A stretch of DNA of 64,000 nucleotides from Sphingomonas psychrotolerans (lineage in GTDB: Bacteria > Pseudomonadota > Alphaproteobacteria > Sphingomonadales > Sphingomonadaceae), in the NCBI RefSeq assembly GCF_002796605.1, contig NZ_CP024923.1, forward strand, positions 1-64,000. Direction: 5' to 3'. Both the position numbers and the translations under genes were made by a program. Under the pieces are notes generated by a model. That model saw nothing but the letters and a program-made list of their open reading frames with translations. It was not told where the DNA came from and did no database searches. Shown here in pieces: positions 1 through 8,824 of this stretch (position 1 is its first letter; every line of letters starts with the position of its first letter).

Positions 1-1338
1 ATGGAGGCAGTCACCAAGGCGTGGAGCCATGTGCGCGGCAACCTGCGGCGCTCTGCGGGCCAGCGTCTGTTCGACCAGTGGCTCAAGCCGGTGGTGCTGA
101 TCGACGGCTCGACCAGTGAAGCCGTGCGGCTGGGCCTGCCCTCGTCCTTCATGACCCAGTGGGTAAAGAATCACTATTCCGAGCGCATGCTGCTCGAATT
201 CCGCGCAGTGCTGCCCGATGTGGTGAGCGTCACCATCGAGACGATGGCCGACGAGCCCAAGCGGGTATTGAAGGCGGGGCCCGAAGCGGTGCCCGCGGTG
301 TTGCCGCAGGGCGAGCGCCCGACCTTCGATCCGCGCTTCACTTTCGAGCGATTCGTCGTCGATTCGGCCAATCGCGTCGCTTTCAACGCGGCGAAGGCAG
401 CGGCGCAGCCGGGCATGCCCCAGTTCAGCCCGCTCTACCTTCATGCCGGCACCGGTCAGGGCAAGACGCATTTGATGCACGCGCTCGGTCACGCCTTTCT
501 CGAGGCGAACCCGGAAGCGACGGCGATCTACGTTACTGCCGAGCGGTTCATGTTCGAGTTCGTCCAGGCGCTACGCAACAAGGACACCCACGCGTTCAAG
601 ACGCGGCTGCGCTCGGTCGATCTGCTGATGATCGACGACCTTCAGTTCATCGGCGGCAAGGACGCGACGCAGGAAGAGTTCTTCCACACCGTCAACGAGT
701 TCATGTCGTCGGGCAAGAGGCTGGTGATCGCCGCCGATCGCGCGCCGCAGGCGCTCGAGGGCTTCGAGCCGCGGCTTGCCGGCCGGCTCGGCTCGGGGCT
801 GGTGGCGGACATCAAGCCTGCCGAGCTCGAGCTACGCCGCGCGATCGTCGTGCGCAAGCTCGAGGACATGCCCGCGGTGGACATGCCCGACGAGGTCATC
901 GATCTGCTGGCGGCGCGGATCACGTCGAACGTCCGCGAGCTCGAAGGTGCGCTCAACCGGCTGGTGGCTTATGCCAACCTGTCGAACGAGACGATCACGA
1001 TCGACTTCGCGGTGGCGACGCTCGGCGAGGTGCTGCGCAACGCCCAGCGGCGGATCACCATCGACGAAATCCAGCGCGCGGTATCCTCGCATTTCGAAGT
1101 CAAGCAGATCGACCTGATTTCGGAACGCCGTGCGGTTGCGATCGCGCGTCCGCGCCAGATCGCGATGTATCTTGCGAAGCGCCTCACCACGCGCTCATTG
1201 CCCGAGATTGGCCGCAAGTTCGGCAATCGTGACCATTCGACCGTGATCCACGCGGTGCGGCGGATCGAGGAACTGCGCGGCAAGGATGTCGAGATCGATG
1301 GCGCGGTCCGCACGCTGATGCGCTCGCTCGAGGGCTGA
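1..1338 (+). CDS. dnaA: Chromosomal replication initiator protein DnaA
   Basis: AAA+ ATPase that binds DnaA boxes and melts oriC. The 445-residue protein has all four expected regions. Domain I is at about 1-80. A short linker follows (about 81-105). The AAA+ core carries Walker A GTGQGKT at 150-156 and Walker B LLMIDDLQF around 208-216. The C-terminal DNA-binding domain has the DnaA signature, with RQIAMYLAKRL and GNRDHSTVIHA near 385-425. The ATG is the first base of the window, as is usual when a chromosome is numbered from dnaA. Promoter and any upstream DnaA boxes lie outside the window. Length is normal for a sphingomonad-type DnaA. Function is certain; only the start could differ. Confidence 0.97.
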   Translation: MEAVTKAWSHVRGNLRRSAGQRLFDQWLKPVVLIDGSTSEAVRLGLPSSFMTQWVKNHYSERMLLEFRAVLPDVVSVTIETMADEPKRVLKAGPEAVPAVLPQGERPTFDPRFTFERFVVDSANRVAFNAAKAAAQPGMPQFSPLYLHAGTGQGKTHLMHALGHAFLEANPEATAIYVTAERFMFEFVQALRNKDTHAFKTRLRSVDLLMIDDLQFIGGKDATQEEFFHTVNEFMSSGKRLVIAADRAPQALEGFEPRLAGRLGSGLVADIKPAELELRRAIVVRKLEDMPAVDMPDEVIDLLAARITSNVRELEGALNRLVAYANLSNETITIDFAVATLGEVLRNAQRRITIDEIQRAVSSHFEVKQIDLISERRAVAIARPRQIAMYLAKRLTTRSLPEIGRKFGNRDHSTVIHAVRRIEELRGKDVEIDGAVRTLMRSLEG

Positions 1339-1397
1339 GCGGCTTCGCCGCCGGGCGAAGGCTGAGCGCACAAGTTCCGCCTCCATGCGAGGCGGCT

Positions 1398-1427
1398 CTC
1401 CACCCTATGGGTGGGGGCGGGGTGGAG
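1398..1427. repeat. Imperfect hairpin after dnaA
   Basis: CTCCACCC (1398-1405) is complementary to GGGTGGAG (1420-1427), with a G-rich loop between them. It sits between the dnaA stop and the convergent lipoprotein gene, so it could act as a terminator for either. There is no U-run, so this is only a possible structure. Confidence 0.3.
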
Positions 1428-1485
1428 GAGATGAGAGCGGGGCAAACGCTATGGTCACGCCTCCACCCCGATTGTCTTCATTGGC

Positions 1486-2523
1486 TTAGGGCACGATCCG
1501 GAAGAAGTAGCTGTAGCTGCGCTGGATTCCGCCGACATTCACCCGATCGATCGTCACGTCGTAATAGATATTCGTCGTTAGCCCGCTCACGGCGAACTGG
1601 ATGTTGTTGGGTAGACCGTAGCCCTGCGTATCGTACGCGATGCGCGAGACGGTGAGCGTCGCGCCGCCGCGCTGGCGGACGGTGATCGCGGCGTTCGAGA
1701 AATCGACATTGGTGTTGCCCCATTTGCTGGTCTTGTTCGAGATCACGCCGAACGAGAGCAAGGCGCGCGGGTCGAACAGGCGCGCGGGATAATCCTCGAA
1801 CGGCCAGGCGACGTAATCGGGGAGCGGACCGGTCGGCCCCGCCGGGCCGGCAGTGTCGAACACCTTCATCGCGGCGGCATCGGCACGGCTGCTGGTCTGG
1901 TAGCGTCCGGCGACGCGGCCATAGGCTACCGAGCCGAGAAACGGATCGAGCAGCCAGCGGCGATGCCCGACATTCTCGGCGACGATGTTCTGCACCTCGG
2001 TGAGCCAGCCGGCGATGATCTGCTCGTCGGTGAAGAAACCGAGTCCGGGGCCGGTGCCGCCATAGAGATTGCTCGAGCCCGAGGCTGCGGCGCCGGCGGC
2101 GGTGTAGCAGCGCCAGCTGGTCGGCGGCGTGTGGCTGAGCTGGGCGTTGGCTGCCTGCATCAGCGCCGATTGCTGTGCGCCGGGCTCGTCGGCGGGCGAA
2201 TAGGCGACGGCGGGCAGGCGGTGGAGCGCGCGGACCGCGTTGAGCGTCTGCAGCACTTGGCTGGTCACTACCGGCTTGAGCAGCCCGGGCTGGCACGCCG
2301 TGATGTCGGGCGCATTGGTGTAGAGCGCTGCGGCTGCAGTGAAGAAGTCGCCCGGCACCGGGGTGGGCGTCGGGAAGGGGACCGGGACTGGGGTGGGCGT
2401 CGGAGTCGGTCCAGGTGTGTCGATCGGCGGAGGAACGATCGTGCCGCCGCCATCGCTGCCTCCGCCGCCGCATGAAGCAAGGGCCAGCAGCGGAATCAGC
2501 ATCAGACTAACTTGCTTACGCAT
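1486..2523 (-). CDS. CAP/SCP-domain lipoprotein
   Basis: Predicted lipoprotein of 345 residues. The N-terminus is basic, then hydrophobic, and ends in a lipobox-like LALASC, followed by a Gly/Ser stretch and a Pro-rich linker of PTPTP type (about 18-60). The rest resembles the bacterial CAP (cysteine-rich secretory/PR-1) superfamily: LNAVRALHRLPAV, then AQLSHTPPTSW and VAENVGHRRWLLDP. The role of bacterial CAP proteins is mostly unknown; they are extracytoplasmic. ATG at 2523 is preferred over the overlapping GTG at 2526 because GAGGG lies 7 bases upstream of the ATG. It is convergent with dnaA and 96 bases downstream of the ThuA-like gene. Confidence 0.75.
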   Translation of the reverse strand: MRKQVSLMLIPLLALASCGGGGSDGGGTIVPPPIDTPGPTPTPTPVPVPFPTPTPVPGDFFTAAAALYTNAPDITACQPGLLKPVVTSQVLQTLNAVRALHRLPAVAYSPADEPGAQQSALMQAANAQLSHTPPTSWRCYTAAGAAASGSSNLYGGTGPGLGFFTDEQIIAGWLTEVQNIVAENVGHRRWLLDPFLGSVAYGRVAGRYQTSSRADAAAMKVFDTAGPAGPTGPLPDYVAWPFEDYPARLFDPRALLSFGVISNKTSKWGNTNVDFSNAAITVRQRGGATLTVSRIAYDTQGYGLPNNIQFAVSGLTTNIYYDVTIDRVNVGGIQRSYSYFFRIVP

Positions 2524-2619
2524 CACAGCGCCCTCACGCAGGAGCGCCTCGGCGCGCTTCCTTGGTGGTGGGGTAACGCGGCAACCGGGCGTGCGTTTCC
2601 TCGCGTGGTCAGCTTTCGA

Positions 2620-3444
2620 TCAATCGCAGCCTTTGCCCGATTTGCGTGCGGCCCAGGTAATCGCGCCGTCGATCATCTTGAGATGGGCGGGATCGGCGAA
2701 GGCCTCGGGTTTGTGGCCGAGCGCGGAGTAGAAGATCCGGGCTTTGCCTTCGCAGCGCCACCAGATCATCGCGTGCTTTTCGCCCATGGTGTGTTTCGGC
2801 TCGAGCCGCATGCCGGTCTCGTCGAGCCGCGCGAGGATATGCGCATCGGCGCGGAGCGGGGCCTGCCAGGCGTAATATTCCTCGGTCCAGCGCCAGCGCG
2901 GCGGCAGATGCCGGGTCGCCGGATGGGAGCGATCGAGCAGGATCAGCTGCGATTGCTGGAACTGGTCGCCGCCACCGGGGTGGCCGGTATAGCCGCCATA
3001 GCCGAGCAGTTCCTGATACCAGGCCGGGTGGCTGCCGTCGCCGGCGGCGTGCAGGCCGACAAAACCACGGCCCCCGGCGAGGTACTTCTGGAAGGCGGCG
3101 CGCTGATCGGGAGTGAACAGATCGCCGGTGGCGCTGGCGAAGATCAACGCGTCGAAGCGGGCGAGCTGCGCAGGGTTGAAGATCGCCGCATTCTCGGTGG
3201 TGTAAACACTCCAGCCGCGGGCGCGGACGAGCTTTGCGATCGCCGCCGTGGCGGCGGGAATCGAATCGTGGCGGTAGCTGTTGGTCTTGCTGAAGATCAG
3301 GATCGCCGGGCGCTTCAGCGGCGGGAGCGCGGGAGCGGTGGAGTCGAGGGTCGGCGCCGGCCGGTGCGGATCAGGGGTGGTCTGCGCCGTGAGGGCCAGA
3401 AGCGCCAGCGCACTGAATCCTATGATCCTCTTCGTGCCGAACAT
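2620..3444 (-). CDS. ThuA-like (trehalose utilisation family) secreted protein
   Basis: Protein of 274 residues with a signal-peptide-like start (MFGTKRIIGFSALALLALT) and a ThuA-like, glutamine-amidotransferase-fold core. Recognisable stretches are ILIFSKTNSYRHDSI near the start, FDALIFASATGD, GGRGFVGLHAAGDG and a C-terminal MIWWRCEGKARIFYSALGH, all typical of ThuA. The family is linked to sugar metabolism, but its exact reaction is unsettled. ATG at 3444 is chosen over an upstream in-frame ATG because a strong Shine-Dalgarno, GGAGAAGGAGA, directly precedes it. The upstream neighbour is trpS, separated by a palindromic repeat, so it is probably transcribed separately. Confidence 0.8.
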   Translation of the reverse strand: MFGTKRIIGFSALALLALTAQTTPDPHRPAPTLDSTAPALPPLKRPAILIFSKTNSYRHDSIPAATAAIAKLVRARGWSVYTTENAAIFNPAQLARFDALIFASATGDLFTPDQRAAFQKYLAGGRGFVGLHAAGDGSHPAWYQELLGYGGYTGHPGGGDQFQQSQLILLDRSHPATRHLPPRWRWTEEYYAWQAPLRADAHILARLDETGMRLEPKHTMGEKHAMIWWRCEGKARIFYSALGHKPEAFADPAHLKMIDGAITWAARKSGKGCD

Positions 3445-3463
3445 CGCCGTCTCCTTCTCCTGG

Positions 3464-3536
3464 GTCATCCCGGCGACGCCGGGATCTCAGGCCCTATCGC
3501 GCCTTCGCCCGAGATCCCGGCTTTCGCCGGGATGAC
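3464..3536. repeat. REP-like inverted repeat pair
   Basis: Two 25-base arms (3464-3488 and 3511-3536) are inverted copies of each other. Each is itself a small palindrome built on ATCCCGGC-N-GCCGGGAT. This is the look of extragenic palindromic elements common in alphaproteobacteria. It lies between the trpS stop and the ThuA gene start, where it may end trpS transcription or stabilise the mRNA 3' end. Confidence 0.75.
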
Positions 3537-3545
3537 GAGGATAGG

Positions 3546-4550
3546 TCAGACCTGCAACCCCACTGCCTGTTGTGCCGCCTTGAGCGTCGGCGCGGCAAGC
3601 GCCTGCGCGCGTTCGGCGCCCCTGGCGAGCTGGGCGCCGACTGCACTGCGATCATCGAGCAACCGCTTCAATCGATCGCGGACCGGGGCGAGCACTGAGA
3701 CTGCGAGGTCTGCCAGCGCCGGTTTGAACGCGCCGAAGCCTTGCCCCGCGAATTCCTCGATCACCGCTTGCGGTTCGCGTTCGGCGAGCGCGGCATAGAT
3801 CGTCACGAGATTCTTCGCCTCCGGGCGCCCGGCCAGCGCGTCGAAACTGTCGGGCAACAGGTCGGCATCGGACTTCGATTTGCGGATCTTGGCGGCGATC
3901 GTGTCGTCGTCGTCGATCAGGTTGATCCGGCTCATGTCAGAAGGATCGGACTTGGACATCTTGGCGCCGCCGTCGCGCAAGCTCATGATCCGCGGCGCGG
4001 CCTTGCTGATCAACGGCTCGGGCAGCGGGAACAAGTCGACGCCGAAATCGGTGTTGAACTTGGTCGCCACGTCGCGTGCCAGCTCGAGATGCTGCTTCTG
4101 GTCCTCGCCCACCGGCACGTGCGTCGCTCGATAGACGAGGATGTCTGCCGCCTGGAGCACCGGGTAGGTGAACAGGCCGACGCTGGCGCCTTCGCGATTC
4201 TTGCCGGCCTTGTCCTTCCACTGGGTCATGCGGTTGAGCCAGCCCATCCGGGCAGTACCCTGAAGGATCCAGCACAGCTCCGAATGCGCGGGGACACGCG
4301 ACTGGTTGAACAGGATCGCGCGGTCGTCGATTCCTGCGGCGAGCAAGGTCGCGGCCATCTCGATCGTCGAGTTCGCCAGTTCCTGCGGGGTGACGTTGCT
4401 GGTCAGCGCGTGCAGGTCGGCGAGGAAGAACAGGCACTCGCCCCCATTCTTTTCCTGGGTGTCCTGCATCGCCACCCATTGCCGGATCGCCCCGAGATAG
4501 TTTCCGAGGTGGAGATTGCCGGTGGTCTGGATGCCGGAAACGACGCGCAT
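3546..4550 (-). CDS. trpS: Tryptophanyl-tRNA synthetase
   Basis: Class I aminoacyl-tRNA synthetase charging tRNA-Trp in the cytoplasm. The protein is 334 residues, normal for the bacterial enzyme. The HIGH-like motif is TTGNLHLGNYLGA (about 9-21) and the KMSKS loop is GGAKMSKSDPSD (about 195-206). The ATG at 4550 has a strong AAGGAG Shine-Dalgarno overlapping the last codons of murJ. The gap to murJ is 2 bases, so the two genes form an operon and are probably translationally coupled. Confidence 0.97.
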   Translation of the reverse strand: MRVVSGIQTTGNLHLGNYLGAIRQWVAMQDTQEKNGGECLFFLADLHALTSNVTPQELANSTIEMAATLLAAGIDDRAILFNQSRVPAHSELCWILQGTARMGWLNRMTQWKDKAGKNREGASVGLFTYPVLQAADILVYRATHVPVGEDQKQHLELARDVATKFNTDFGVDLFPLPEPLISKAAPRIMSLRDGGAKMSKSDPSDMSRINLIDDDDTIAAKIRKSKSDADLLPDSFDALAGRPEAKNLVTIYAALAEREPQAVIEEFAGQGFGAFKPALADLAVSVLAPVRDRLKRLLDDRSAVGAQLARGAERAQALAAPTLKAAQQAVGLQV

Positions 4551-4552
4551 GT

Positions 4553-6136
4553 TCACTCCTTGGGTGCCGCCTGGGCTTTGCGGCGGATCAGGGCCTTCAA
4601 ATCGCTCAGGCGATAGGCCCGGGTGACGAAGCAGGCGACGACATAGATCGCCCCGCCCGCGCCGACCAGCACGCTGAGCGCCGCGAAGCGCATCAGGATG
4701 CTGCCGGTCAAATAGGGATCGAGAAGCCGCTCGCCCGCGAATAGCGCAGCCCCCATCAGGATCGCGGCGAGCGCGAGGCGGGGGATGCGGCGCTTGAGCT
4801 GCGCGTCGGCGGCGAAATGGCCGCGCTTGCCGAGCGCGCGATAGAGCATCCACACATTGACGGTCGACGCGATCGCCGTGGCGAGCGGCGGGCCGATATG
4901 CTTGATGAGCGGGATCAGTGCGAGGTTGAGCGCCAGATTCACTCCGACCGAGATCGTGGCGAAGCGCATCGGCGTGCGCGTGTCTTCTCGGGCGAAGAAG
5001 CCCGGCGTTAGCACCTTGACCAGCACGTAAGACGGCAGGCCGATCGAGAAGGCAGAGAGCGCCCAGGCGCAGCGCGCGGTGTCGACGGCGCTGAACTGGC
5101 CGTGCTGGAACAGCCCGCGCACGATCGGCTCGGCGGCAACGACGAACGCGACGGTAGCGGGGAGCGTGAGGAAGAGCGCGAGTTCGATGCCGCGATTTTG
5201 CGTCTCCATCGCCTCTGCCTCGCGCTTGGCGCCGAGCAGTTTCGAGATCGTCGGAAGCAGGATCGTGCCGAGCCCGATGCCGATCACGCCGAGCGGCAGC
5301 TGGTTCAATCGGTCGGCATAATAGATGTACGAGATCGAGCCTTCCGCGAGCAGCGCGCCCGCCAGCGCCGTCGAGACGATCAGGTTGATCTGCACCGCAC
5401 CGGCGCCGGCGGCGGCGGGGAGGATCAGTTTCATCAGCCGGCGAATCTCGGGATCGAGGCGGGGACGGCGCGGCTTTAGCGAGATTCCGGCGGCGCGGCA
5501 GGCGATCCACAGCCAGCCGAGCTGGAGCACGCCGCCCAGGGGGACCGCGATCGCCTGCGCGCGCGCCGTCTCTTCGGGGGTGCCGTGGAAGAACAACAGC
5601 GCGGAGACCATGGCGATGTTGAGCAGGATCGGCGCGGCGGCGTTGACCCAATATTTGTCGAGCGAATTGAGGATGCCGCCCAGCAAGGAGGCAAGGCTGA
5701 TCAGCATCAGATAGGGGATGGTGATTCGCGACAATTCAACCGCGAAGGCGAACTGATCCGGCGTCGGGTGCTGCTTTGCGAAGCCGCCGGCGAGGCCCCA
5801 GGTGAGCGGCCAGGCAGCGGCGAGCATCACTGCGGTCATCACCGCGAGGAAGACGAACAATACCGCCAGCGCGCGCTCGGCGAAGGCCAGCGCGGGAGCG
5901 AGTTCGCCGTCGCTCTCGCCGACCTTGCGATTGAACATCGGGATGAAGGCGGAGGCGAACGCGCCCTCCGCGAAGAAGGCGCGAAACATGTTGGGGAGGC
6001 GGAACGCGACGAGGAACGCATCCGACGCGAAACTGGCGCCGACGAAAGTCGCCTGCAGCGAATCGCGGACCAAAGCGAGCACGCGGCTGGCCAGCGTGAG
6101 CCCGCCGATCGAACCGAGGCTGCGGGCGAGCTTCAT
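4553..6136 (-). CDS. murJ: Lipid II flippase MurJ (MviN)
   Basis: Polytopic inner-membrane flippase (MOP superfamily) moving lipid II to the periplasm for peptidoglycan synthesis. The 527 residues hold many hydrophobic helices. Family hallmarks are the N-terminal SRVLALVRDSLQATFVGA and FRLPNMFRAFFAEGAFASAFIPMF, then a mid-protein ADRLNQLPLGVIGIGLGT. The ATG at 6136 matches the family N-terminus; the open frame continues upstream but without homology. It lies 53 bases after secB on the same strand and 2 bases before trpS. Grouping a cell-wall flippase with trpS is a usual alphaproteobacterial arrangement as far as I recall. Confidence 0.95.
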   Translation of the reverse strand: MKLARSLGSIGGLTLASRVLALVRDSLQATFVGASFASDAFLVAFRLPNMFRAFFAEGAFASAFIPMFNRKVGESDGELAPALAFAERALAVLFVFLAVMTAVMLAAAWPLTWGLAGGFAKQHPTPDQFAFAVELSRITIPYLMLISLASLLGGILNSLDKYWVNAAAPILLNIAMVSALLFFHGTPEETARAQAIAVPLGGVLQLGWLWIACRAAGISLKPRRPRLDPEIRRLMKLILPAAAGAGAVQINLIVSTALAGALLAEGSISYIYYADRLNQLPLGVIGIGLGTILLPTISKLLGAKREAEAMETQNRGIELALFLTLPATVAFVVAAEPIVRGLFQHGQFSAVDTARCAWALSAFSIGLPSYVLVKVLTPGFFAREDTRTPMRFATISVGVNLALNLALIPLIKHIGPPLATAIASTVNVWMLYRALGKRGHFAADAQLKRRIPRLALAAILMGAALFAGERLLDPYLTGSILMRFAALSVLVGAGGAIYVVACFVTRAYRLSDLKALIRRKAQAAPKE

Positions 6137-6189
6137 GCGCGTGCGCGGCGGGGAGTTGGCATGATGTGCGTCACTCCCCGCCCCGGGCT

Positions 6190-6699
6190 TCAGGCGTTGC
6201 CTGCGATCTCGCCCTGCATCTCGCCGCCCGCCTGGGCGCGCTGCTGCAGGTAGATGCCGGTGAAGTCGATCGGCTCGAGCATCAGCGGCGGGAAGCCGCC
6301 GTCGCGCACGCAATCGGCGATCACGCGGCGCGCGAACGGAAACAGTATGCGCGGCGCTTCGCCGAGCAGGAAGGGTTCCATCTGATCCTGCGGCACGTTG
6401 CGGATCGCGAACAGCCCGGCATAGGACAGGTCGACGACGAACGCGGTCTGGTCCTCGGCCTGCGCCTTGACGTCGATCTTGAGCACGACTTCGTAGACGT
6501 CTTCGCCGACCTGGCCCGAGCCGATGTTGAACTGGACGTCGATCGCCGGCGCGGTCTGCGACTGATAGACTTGCGGCGCGTTCGGATTCTCGAACGACAG
6601 GTCCTTCACATATTGCGACAGGACACCCGCGACAGGCGCGGTATCGGCGCCATTGGCTGCGGGCTCGCCGAATTCGGCGATCGTGTCGTTCTCTGCCAT
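6190..6699 (-). CDS. secB: Protein-export chaperone SecB
   Basis: Tetrameric cytosolic chaperone that holds preproteins unfolded and hands them to SecA. The 169 residues show the SecB pattern: QYVKDLSFENPNAP near 28-41, then VVLKIDVKA, FVVDLSYAGLF and a conserved LFPFARRVIADCVRDGGFPPLMLEPIDF region, split here only by description. An AGAGGA ribosome site precedes the ATG. The gene is divergent from timA; the 165 bases between them must hold both promoters. Confidence 0.96.
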   Translation of the reverse strand: MAENDTIAEFGEPAANGADTAPVAGVLSQYVKDLSFENPNAPQVYQSQTAPAIDVQFNIGSGQVGEDVYEVVLKIDVKAQAEDQTAFVVDLSYAGLFAIRNVPQDQMEPFLLGEAPRILFPFARRVIADCVRDGGFPPLMLEPIDFTGIYLQQRAQAGGEMQGEIAGNA

Positions 6700-6864
6700 C
6701 GAAGATTCCTCTTTTGCCGGAAAGTTTCGCGTACCTGACGCGTTTGTTCAGCCAGCGCGCCTAGCAGGGGCGCGAAGAGACATCAATCGGGCGGCGTTTT
6801 CGCGGATGTTTGTATCCCGCGGCGCGAAGGCCTATGTATCTCGGTAACGAGGCTCGGAGGCTCA

Positions 6865-7515
6865 GTGTCACTCTTTTACGTAATCCTCTTCGCAATGATC
6901 GCCGGCTTTCTGGCACTCAGGCTCTATTCGGTGCTCGGGAAGCGCACGGGCCATGAGCAGGCTTTGCCCAAACCCGCCGAAGAGCGCATTGCGCCCGCGC
7001 AGATGCCGCGGACGATCGACGTCACGCCCGAAGTGCGCGAAGGCGCCGGCCGCCCGATCGAGGCTGGAGCCGAGACCGGGCTGCGCGCGGTGGTCTCCGC
7101 GGATTCGAGCTTCGATGTCGGCCAGTTCGTCGAAGGTGCGAAGTCGGCCTATCGGATGATCCTCGAAGCCTTCTGGAAGGGCGACGAAGAGACGCTCGGC
7201 TGGCTGGTCGAGGACGACGTCCGCGGCGGCTTCGCCGAGGCGATCGCCGACCGCAAGGCAGCGGGCCATGTGCTCGACAACCGGCTGGTCGTCATTGAGC
7301 GGGCGGTGATCACCGACGCGTCGGTCGAGGGCAAGGTGGCGCGGATCACCGTGCGCTTCGACGCCGATATCGCCGCCGTGACGCGCGACCAGGACGGCAA
7401 CCTCGTCGCAGGTTCGCTGACCGATGCAGTCGAGACGCACGACATCTGGACCTTTGCGCGCAACCTGCGCAACGACGATCCCAATTGGAAGCTGGTCGAG
7501 ACCGACGAAGTATAA
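6865..7515 (+). CDS. timA: Tim44/TimA family putative membrane adaptor
   Basis: Protein of 216 residues with one N-terminal membrane helix (about 2-20, FYVILFAMIAGFLALRLY), a charged linker, and a C-terminal Tim44-like domain. The Tim44-like part includes FVEGAKSAYRMILEAFWKGD and WTFARNLRNDDPNWKLVET. Alphaproteobacterial homologues are relatives of mitochondrial Tim44; their precise partner is unproven. The start is GTG at 6865, with GGAGG four bases upstream. It is followed after 10 bases by mltA and is probably co-transcribed with mltA and smr. Confidence 0.85.
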   Translation: MSLFYVILFAMIAGFLALRLYSVLGKRTGHEQALPKPAEERIAPAQMPRTIDVTPEVREGAGRPIEAGAETGLRAVVSADSSFDVGQFVEGAKSAYRMILEAFWKGDEETLGWLVEDDVRGGFAEAIADRKAAGHVLDNRLVVIERAVITDASVEGKVARITVRFDADIAAVTRDQDGNLVAGSLTDAVETHDIWTFARNLRNDDPNWKLVETDEV

Positions 7516-7525
7516 GGGGCCGAAT

Positions 7526-8824
7526 ATGCGTCTGTGGGGGGCAGTCGCGTCCGCGGCTCTGTTGAGCGCCTGTTCGGGCGGAATCGTACCGCCCGAGGCG
7601 GGGGTGAGCCGGGCACCTGCGCCGCTGCCGGCGCCATCTCGCGATATATCGCGACCGCGCGAGCTTCCCGAAACCCCGATGCATCTGCCGGCACGGCAGC
7701 CGACTCCCGCAATTCCGCTCGCTGCGGTGCCGGCGCCCGCCGCACCGGCGAGCGCCGGCACCGCGGCCGCTTCGGGCATGGTTGCCGGGCCTTCGCTCGA
7801 TACGCTGCCGATCACCCAGGAAGGCGCCGAACGGGCGCTGACCGCCTATCGACTGAGCTGTTCGGCGCTCCAGCGGCGCACCGACAGCACCGGGCTGACT
7901 CAGGGGCCGGACTGGGCGGAATCGTGCCGGGGTGCCGGCAACTGGCCGGCACGCGATGCGCGCGCATTCTTCGTGCGGTATTTCGAGACGGTGCAGATCG
8001 GCGACGGCAAGGCCTTTGCCACCGGCTATTACGAGCCCGAAATCCATGGCTGCCGCGAACGGCGTGCCGGCTGCGAGGTGCCGATCTACGGCGTGCCGAG
8101 CGATCTGATCGACGTCGATCTCGGGCTGTTCTCCGACGACCTCAAGGGCAAGAAGATTCGCGGGCGCGTCGAAGGGAAGCGCTTCGTCCCCTATTTCGAC
8201 CGCACCGCTATCGAGGATGGCAAAATCGAGGGTCGCGCGCCGGTGATCGCTTATGCCAATGATCCGGTCGAGATTTTCTTCCTCCAGGTCCAGGGCTCCG
8301 GCCGGTTGCGGTTGCCCGACGGCGGCGTGATGCGGATCGGCTATGCCGGGCAGAATGGCCGCGATTATACCGGCATCGGCAAATTGATGCGCGATCGCGG
8401 CCTGCTCGGGCCGGGCCAGGCGTCGATGCAAGGCATCATGGGCTATCTGCGCGCGCACCCCGAGGAGGGCCGCGCGATCATGCGCGAGAACAAGAGCTTC
8501 GTGTTCTTCAAGGAACTGACGGGCGCGGGTCCGCTCGGCGCGATGGGGCTGCCGGTGACCGGCTGGGTCAGCGCTGCCGTGGATCCCAAATTCGTGCCGC
8601 TCGGCGCGCCTGCGTTCCTGTCGATGGATCGTACCGACGCCACCGGCCTGTGGGTAGCGCAGGATACCGGCGGCGCGATCAAGGGCGCCAATCGCTTCGA
8701 TACCTTCTGGGGGGCGGGCGACGATGCGCGCGCGATCGCCGGCGGCATGTCGGCGCGTGGGACGGCGTGGCTGTTGCTGCCCAAAGGCGTGCTCGCGCGG
8801 CGGACGGCGGCGCCGACGCCGTGA
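7526..8824 (+). CDS. mltA: Murein transglycosylase A (MltA) lipoprotein
   Basis: Lytic transglycosylase cleaving glycan strands with anhydro-muropeptide formation, predicted at the outer membrane. The 432-residue protein has a lipobox start (ALLSAC, Cys at about 16), a Pro/Ala-rich linker, then the MltA domain with FFVRYFETVQIGDGKAFATG and YYEPEIHG. The C-terminal 3D domain has GLWVAQDTGGAIKGANRFDTF, giving the three-Asp pattern, and FWGAGDDA. The ATG at 7526 lies 10 bases after timA. The stop overlaps the start of smr (GTGA). Confidence 0.95.
   Translation: MRLWGAVASAALLSACSGGIVPPEAGVSRAPAPLPAPSRDISRPRELPETPMHLPARQPTPAIPLAAVPAPAAPASAGTAAASGMVAGPSLDTLPITQEGAERALTAYRLSCSALQRRTDSTGLTQGPDWAESCRGAGNWPARDARAFFVRYFETVQIGDGKAFATGYYEPEIHGCRERRAGCEVPIYGVPSDLIDVDLGLFSDDLKGKKIRGRVEGKRFVPYFDRTAIEDGKIEGRAPVIAYANDPVEIFFLQVQGSGRLRLPDGGVMRIGYAGQNGRDYTGIGKLMRDRGLLGPGQASMQGIMGYLRAHPEEGRAIMRENKSFVFFKELTGAGPLGAMGLPVTGWVSAAVDPKFVPLGAPAFLSMDRTDATGLWVAQDTGGAIKGANRFDTFWGAGDDARAIAGGMSARGTAWLLLPKGVLARRTAAPTP

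Noticed and set aside
2512..3798. Rightward open frame across the ThuA gene and trpS
   Set aside because: Covers clear genes on the opposite strand and has no recognisable domain.
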